Assembly (NCBI GenBank): GCA_016838795.1
Contig: JAEHKQ010000131.1
Span: 1-8,065, forward strand
Length of the DNA stretch: 8,065 nt
Reading direction: 5' to 3'
Source: Nitrosopumilales archaeon
GTDB lineage: Archaea > Thermoproteota > Nitrososphaeria > Nitrososphaerales > Nitrosopumilaceae
The position numbers were made by a program, and so were the translations under genes. This document shows, in pieces, positions 5,353-8,065 of this stretch. Each line of letters starts with the position of its first letter. The first letter of the stretch is position 1. The notes under the pieces are model-generated. The model saw only the letters and a list, made by a program, of their open reading frames with translations. It searched no databases and was not told the origin of the DNA.

Positions 5353-6019
5353 TTATTTCGGTGCCAACAGAATCACCTTTGATTGCTTTTTCTAAGATCT
5401 TCAGATCCGCTTTTAGAATACGAGTTTTAATTTTAGAACGCTCAATTATTTTCAATGCTAGAATATCCATTAGATCATAACCTCCAGCCACAGAATCTTC
5501 GCGAAGTAGCATGTTACGGAGGGTTTTCAATTCAATTCGTCTGAATTTTTTTGCCTTTTTGTATTTGTTGGGATCCAAATCATAAACACCATCAACATCT
5601 GTTGCATTCAAAAATTGAGTTGCCTCTACCTTTTCAGCGATTAATGCAGCAGTGCCATTTGTGCTGTGTCCTGGATGCAATCCTCCAACAATAACAATTA
5701 AACCACTATCTACAGCGTAACGAATTTCTTGTAAGGTTGTTGGGGGATGAGGATAGGCTTTATGTTTTAAAGCATAAATCAAGAGTTTTGCATTAAGGCG
5801 AGAAACTTCAATTCCTAGTTCATCCAAACTAGATTCGTCTGCGCCTGAAGATCTGGCATGATTAATGTAGTGTCTAGCAATGTTACCACCCCCGGTCACT
5901 ACTACAGGCTGACAAATTTTGCTAATCTTAACTAGAAATTTAGCATAGTCCTTCAAGATTTTGATATTGTCCACACTAAATATTCTACCAGAAAGTTTGA
6001 TGACAATTCGTTTTTTCAT
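5345..6019 (-). CDS. pyrH: UMP kinase (archaeal PyrH)
   Basis: The enzyme phosphorylates UMP to UDP with ATP, the entry step to UTP and CTP in the cytoplasm. At 224 residues it has the archaeal length. Amino-acid-kinase signatures are in order: KLSG (8-11) with Lys8 for ATP, VVTGGGNIAR (40-49), the UMP-side helix DELGIEVSRLNAKLL (66-80), GGLHPGHSTNGTAAL (112-126), and NATDVDGVYDLDP (138-150) contacting nucleotide, then GGYDLMDILALK (179-190). It is the last gene of a four-gene unit with tmk, a HAD phosphatase and a 32-residue ORF. Its ATG shares one base with the preceding TAA (TAATG), and a Shine-Dalgarno-like GGTG (6033-6030) lies 10 nt upstream inside that ORF, so translation is probably coupled. 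Its end meets a bidirectional terminator. Confidence 0.95.
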   Translation of the reverse strand: MKKRIVIKLSGRIFSVDNIKILKDYAKFLVKISKICQPVVVTGGGNIARHYINHARSSGADESSLDELGIEVSRLNAKLLIYALKHKAYPHPPTTLQEIRYAVDSGLIVIVGGLHPGHSTNGTAALIAEKVEATQFLNATDVDGVYDLDPNKYKKAKKFRRIELKTLRNMLLREDSVAGGYDLMDILALKIIERSKIKTRILKADLKILEKAIKGDSVGTEIIF

Positions 6020-6117
6020 TATTTTAAACCACCAAGAATTAATTTGGCTGCAATTTCAACTTTTTTTCTATTCTGCTTTGAAGTATAAACTCTGAGTATA
6101 TTCATAAATCCTGACAT
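6019..6117 (-). CDS. 32-residue small ORF in the tmk-pyrH operon
   Basis: I do not recognise this product. ATG 6117 is preceded in frame by TAA, and the ORF ends in TAA overlapping the pyrH ATG by one base. The peptide is basic: MSGFMNILRVYTSKQNRKK (1-19), then a predicted amphipathic helix VEIAAKLILGGLK (20-32). There is no signal peptide or membrane span. It begins 15 nt after the HAD gene stop, so the four genes are contiguous with no real gap. It fills what would otherwise be a 113-nt space in a tight operon, which is the main reason to believe it. The second Met (codon 5) is an alternative start. It might be a real small protein, or a leader whose translation delivers ribosomes to pyrH; sequence alone does not decide. 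Confidence 0.55.
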   Translation of the reverse strand: MSGFMNILRVYTSKQNRKKVEIAAKLILGGLK

Positions 6118-6132
6118 TTAAGTCCAAATCAA

Positions 6133-6981
6133 TCATAATCTACCAGCTAATCTTTGTTTTAAGACAATCTTGTCAGCTATATTATTAATTGCAGAACCCA
6201 ACACTTTTCTTAGTTCACTGTTCTTTGTGTAATCTGCAGTGTAAGGTCCTACTGTGATACGATCATCCATTGCCAATTCAAAACCTTTACGAAGCTTTCC
6301 GCCTGTAACGCCAAAGCAGATTCCCCCCATTCTTTGCACCAATGAAAAGCATGGAATGTCATTAGGGCTGTCACCAAAGTAAATCATATTATCAAAAGGA
6401 ACTTTCCTTTCTTCAGGCGGTACGAATTTGTTAACCAAGTATGGTGATTTGCGAAGTTCTAGAGCGGATATGTCCTTATTTATTGCAAAAAGAAATTTGG
6501 TTTTTTCTGTAAATGTTACAATAGACTTAATTGAATTTATTCCTGATTGTGGATCCTCGCCAAATTGACTACCAAACACTTGAAAATTGGAAAAAGCTGG
6601 ACAGCCTTGGATCAAATCTTGTATGCCTTGTGATACAATATAACACTCCAATGTTACGCCAGCTGTTACAAACTCGTTATTTTCAGATATTTTTGTTCTA
6701 ATTTCTGAAATAAAATCAGCAACACCATTGTAGGGAAGTATTTTTTTTCCTAACTTTTGAAATTTTTTGTTTGTATTTTGTTCAATATCTCCAGATTCTA
6801 TTAACCTCAGCATTTTTGTCATCCAAGCAAGTGGTGGATCCCAACCATTTTTTACTAATTCTTCTACTTCACCCCAGAATGATTTGTTATCTATCCCATT
6901 CTGTTCAAGTAGAAAATAGGAAGTGTCTGAAGTTAGAGTACTATCACAATCACAAATTAACGCTATTGTGTTATGAATCAT
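6133..6981 (-). CDS. HAD-superfamily phosphatase
   Basis: At 282 residues this is a cytoplasmic HAD hydrolase with all four motifs: I, CDCDSTLT (10-17) with nucleophile D11 and D13; II, Ser117 in YIVSQG; III, a Lys in FTEKTK (K160 probable); IV, YFGDSPNDIP (201-210) with D204 and D209 binding Mg2+. Residues about 18-85 form a helical cap of the PSPase-like type. The substrate cannot be read from the sequence. Its ATG overlaps the tmk stop by four bases (ATGA), so it is translationally coupled to thymidylate kinase, and pyrH lies downstream. A role in nucleotide or sugar-phosphate clean-up is therefore attractive but only inferred. It has no signal peptide. Phosphoserine phosphatase is the best-known relative, but I see nothing specific to serine metabolism in its surroundings. 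Confidence 0.85.
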   Translation of the reverse strand: MIHNTIALICDCDSTLTSDTSYFLLEQNGIDNKSFWGEVEELVKNGWDPPLAWMTKMLRLIESGDIEQNTNKKFQKLGKKILPYNGVADFISEIRTKISENNEFVTAGVTLECYIVSQGIQDLIQGCPAFSNFQVFGSQFGEDPQSGINSIKSIVTFTEKTKFLFAINKDISALELRKSPYLVNKFVPPEERKVPFDNMIYFGDSPNDIPCFSLVQRMGGICFGVTGGKLRKGFELAMDDRITVGPYTADYTKNSELRKVLGSAINNIADKIVLKQRLAGRL

Positions 6982-7562
6982 CTTGGAGGAGTTTTTTTAC
7001 TTAAGTATTTCATGATGTCTAGGTGAACCTTTTGTTTTGTTTTAGAAGCATCAACAATTTTCCAATGCTTTTTCTTTGCTAGCTGTCGGTATGCTCTGGA
7101 AATTTTTCTTGAAAATTCTCGGTTTTTTTCAAATTCATCTCGCTTTGTTTTTTTGCGACTAAATGCTTCTTTTTGAGATACATCAAGTACAATTACTAAA
7201 TCAGCTTTTGGTAAACCTTCATCTAGATTTTCTAGCCAAGCTAAATTCATTCCATTTGCCAGACCATAGACAAGATTTGATTGGTAGTATCTATTCATTA
7301 TCAAAACGGAATTTTTTGATATGGCATCTTTGATGTCTTTGACCTTTTCCCATCTATTTGCGGCTAAAAGGCAATGAACTACTTGGACTGGCAGTTTTCT
7401 TTTGCCATTTAGATGTTTTTTGATCTCTTTTCCTATAGGTGTTGAGTAATCCGGGAAACTAAAGACCTTGGTCTTGATTTTTCGTTTTCGTAATGCATTA
7501 GCTAAAAGTTGGGATTGTGTCTTTTTTCCAGCTTGATCTCCACCCTCAATTACAATAATCAT
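6978..7562 (-). CDS. tmk: Thymidylate kinase (dTMP kinase)
   Basis: The 194-residue enzyme makes dTDP from dTMP and ATP for DNA synthesis. The P-loop is IEGGDQAGKKTQ (5-16); the usual GKS/T reads GKK-T, with Lys14 where the Mg2+-binding Ser/Thr normally sits. The substrate segment has FSFPDYSTPIGKEI (34-47), ANRW (68-71) with Arg70, and NRYYQSNLVYG (90-100), the place of the DRY/DRH motif, here with Asn90 for Asp. VIVLDVS (123-129) precedes a basic lid (RKKTKRDEFEKN, 136-147). Length is near the family norm. The start at ATG 7562 is 29 nt from a TATA-like box. It heads a leftward operon with the HAD gene (ATGA overlap), a 32-residue ORF and pyrH. The two replaced residues make altered chemistry possible, but dTMP kinase remains the best call. 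Confidence 0.88.
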   Translation of the reverse strand: MIIVIEGGDQAGKKTQSQLLANALRKRKIKTKVFSFPDYSTPIGKEIKKHLNGKRKLPVQVVHCLLAANRWEKVKDIKDAISKNSVLIMNRYYQSNLVYGLANGMNLAWLENLDEGLPKADLVIVLDVSQKEAFSRKKTKRDEFEKNREFSRKISRAYRQLAKKKHWKIVDASKTKQKVHLDIMKYLSKKTPPR

Positions 7563-7563
7563 A

Positions 7564-7579
7564 AATTGTGTTCACAATT
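7564..7579. promoter_or_regulatory. Perfect inverted repeat AATTGTG-TT-CACAATT, putative operator
   Basis: Seven-base arms at 7564-7570 and 7573-7579 are exact reverse complements around two T residues. The repeat lies one base from the tmk start codon, over the predicted leaderless start site of the tmk operon, and about 30 nt upstream of the hsp20 TATA box. This is a good position for a dimeric repressor of tmk or an activator of hsp20. No regulator gene is adjacent. Confidence 0.5.
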
Positions 7580-7586
7580 AATTTGA

Positions 7587-7595
7587 TTAATTAAA
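7587..7595 (-). promoter_or_regulatory. TATA-like box of the tmk operon
   Basis: The minus strand reads TTTAATTAA centred 29 nt upstream of ATG 7562. The surrounding A+T-rich DNA offers other candidates, so the exact box is uncertain. Confidence 0.4.
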
Positions 7596-7607
7596 TATCT
7601 ATCAAAA

Positions 7608-7614
7608 TTTATAA
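7608..7614 (+). promoter_or_regulatory. TATA box of hsp20
   Basis: TTTATAA, preceded by an A-rich stretch that may serve as BRE, is centred 27 nt upstream of ATG 7638. It supports that start over the in-frame ATG at 7656. Confidence 0.7.
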
Positions 7615-7637
7615 CTAAAAACGGTCTTCTTTACAAA

Positions 7638-8030
7638 ATGGGCTTAGTATCTTATATGGCAAAAGAGATGGTTAGAGAAATTGGGAACAAATCACGTGAG
7701 TTCTACGAATTTGTACTTCCTCCAATAGACATGTTTGAAGAAAATGATAACCTTATTGTAAAAATAGATATTCCTGGATTTGATAAGAACGACATAAAAT
7801 TAACAATTCAAAGAAACATACTTTCAATCAATGCTGAAAAAAAGGATGACAAGTCTCTTAAAGGGACTATAGTTTGTAAACAAAGACCCAGCATCATTGA
7901 TAAAAAAATTAGGCTTCCAATAACAGTGAAAGAAGGGGAAGAGAAGGTTAATTCTGCTAAATATTCACAAGGAGTTTTAACAATAACAATACCTACTGGA
8001 AATAATTCAAAAAAAATTCCTATTGAATAA
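7638..8030 (+). CDS. hsp20: Small heat-shock protein (Hsp20/alpha-crystallin family)
   Basis: The 130-residue protein is an ATP-independent holdase chaperone that forms oligomers and keeps unfolding proteins soluble in the cytoplasm. The N-terminal arm (1-27) is short and charged. The alpha-crystallin domain spans about residues 28-119, opening with PPIDMFEENDNLIVKIDIPGF (28-48, Pro-rich start then strands) and containing the family's A-x3-x2-GVL hallmark as AKYSQGVLTITIP (107-119). The C-terminal tail ends IPIE, an I-x-I anchor that docks into a neighbouring subunit. Length is normal. ATG 7638 is chosen because the TATA box lies 27 nt upstream. It is divergent from tmk across 75 bp that carry a perfect inverted repeat, which may explain how it is controlled. 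The remaining 35 bases to the window edge show no gene. Confidence 0.95.
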   Translation: MGLVSYMAKEMVREIGNKSREFYEFVLPPIDMFEENDNLIVKIDIPGFDKNDIKLTIQRNILSINAEKKDDKSLKGTIVCKQRPSIIDKKIRLPITVKEGEEKVNSAKYSQGVLTITIPTGNNSKKIPIE

Positions 8031-8065
8031 CTAATTATCGTTTTCTAAAAATAGCAAAAATACCC

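Overview
The window looks like chromosome from an ammonia-oxidizing thaumarchaeon, probably a marine Nitrosopumilus-like lineage. The support is a low G+C background, a large archaeal-type ammonium transporter with a signal peptide, an archaeal UMP kinase, and several genes whose start codon lies about 25-29 nt downstream of a TATA box, so their mRNAs are probably leaderless. The genus assignment is inference; there is no rRNA or amo marker here.

Layout. Positions 1-607 (-) hold most of a tandem-domain rhodanese cut by the left edge. Positions 680-2233 (-) encode the ammonium transporter Amt. Divergent from it, 2400-3071 (+) encodes an unrecognised protein with a probable winged-helix fold. 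Next come a small DUF1059 protein (3223-3387 +) and a Cas4/RecB-like protein with an Fe-S cysteine set but a degraded nuclease centre (3467-4108 +). It converges on a 37-residue membrane protein (4137-4250 -) across an 18-bp perfect palindrome. A membrane-anchored LEA14/WHy-like protein (4356-4901 -) and an unrecognised 119-residue protein (4973-5332 +) diverge from a 71-bp shared promoter region. A T/A palindrome separates the latter from a convergent operon.

That operon reads leftward: thymidylate kinase tmk (7562-6978), a HAD-family phosphatase (6981-6133, 4-nt ATGA overlap), a previously easy-to-miss 32-codon ORF (6117-6019) and UMP kinase pyrH (6019-5345, TAATG overlap). Two pyrimidine monophosphate kinases therefore sit in one tightly coupled unit. 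Divergent from tmk is a small heat-shock protein (7638-8030 +). The 75-bp gap between them carries a perfect inverted repeat, AATTGTG-TT-CACAATT, that looks like an operator.

No tRNA, rRNA, CRISPR array, insertion sequence or phage gene was seen. The most interesting items are the apparently nuclease-dead Cas4-like protein, the two small genes, the tmk/hsp20 inverted repeat, and the putative DNA-binding protein divergent from amt. None amounts to proof of a new system.
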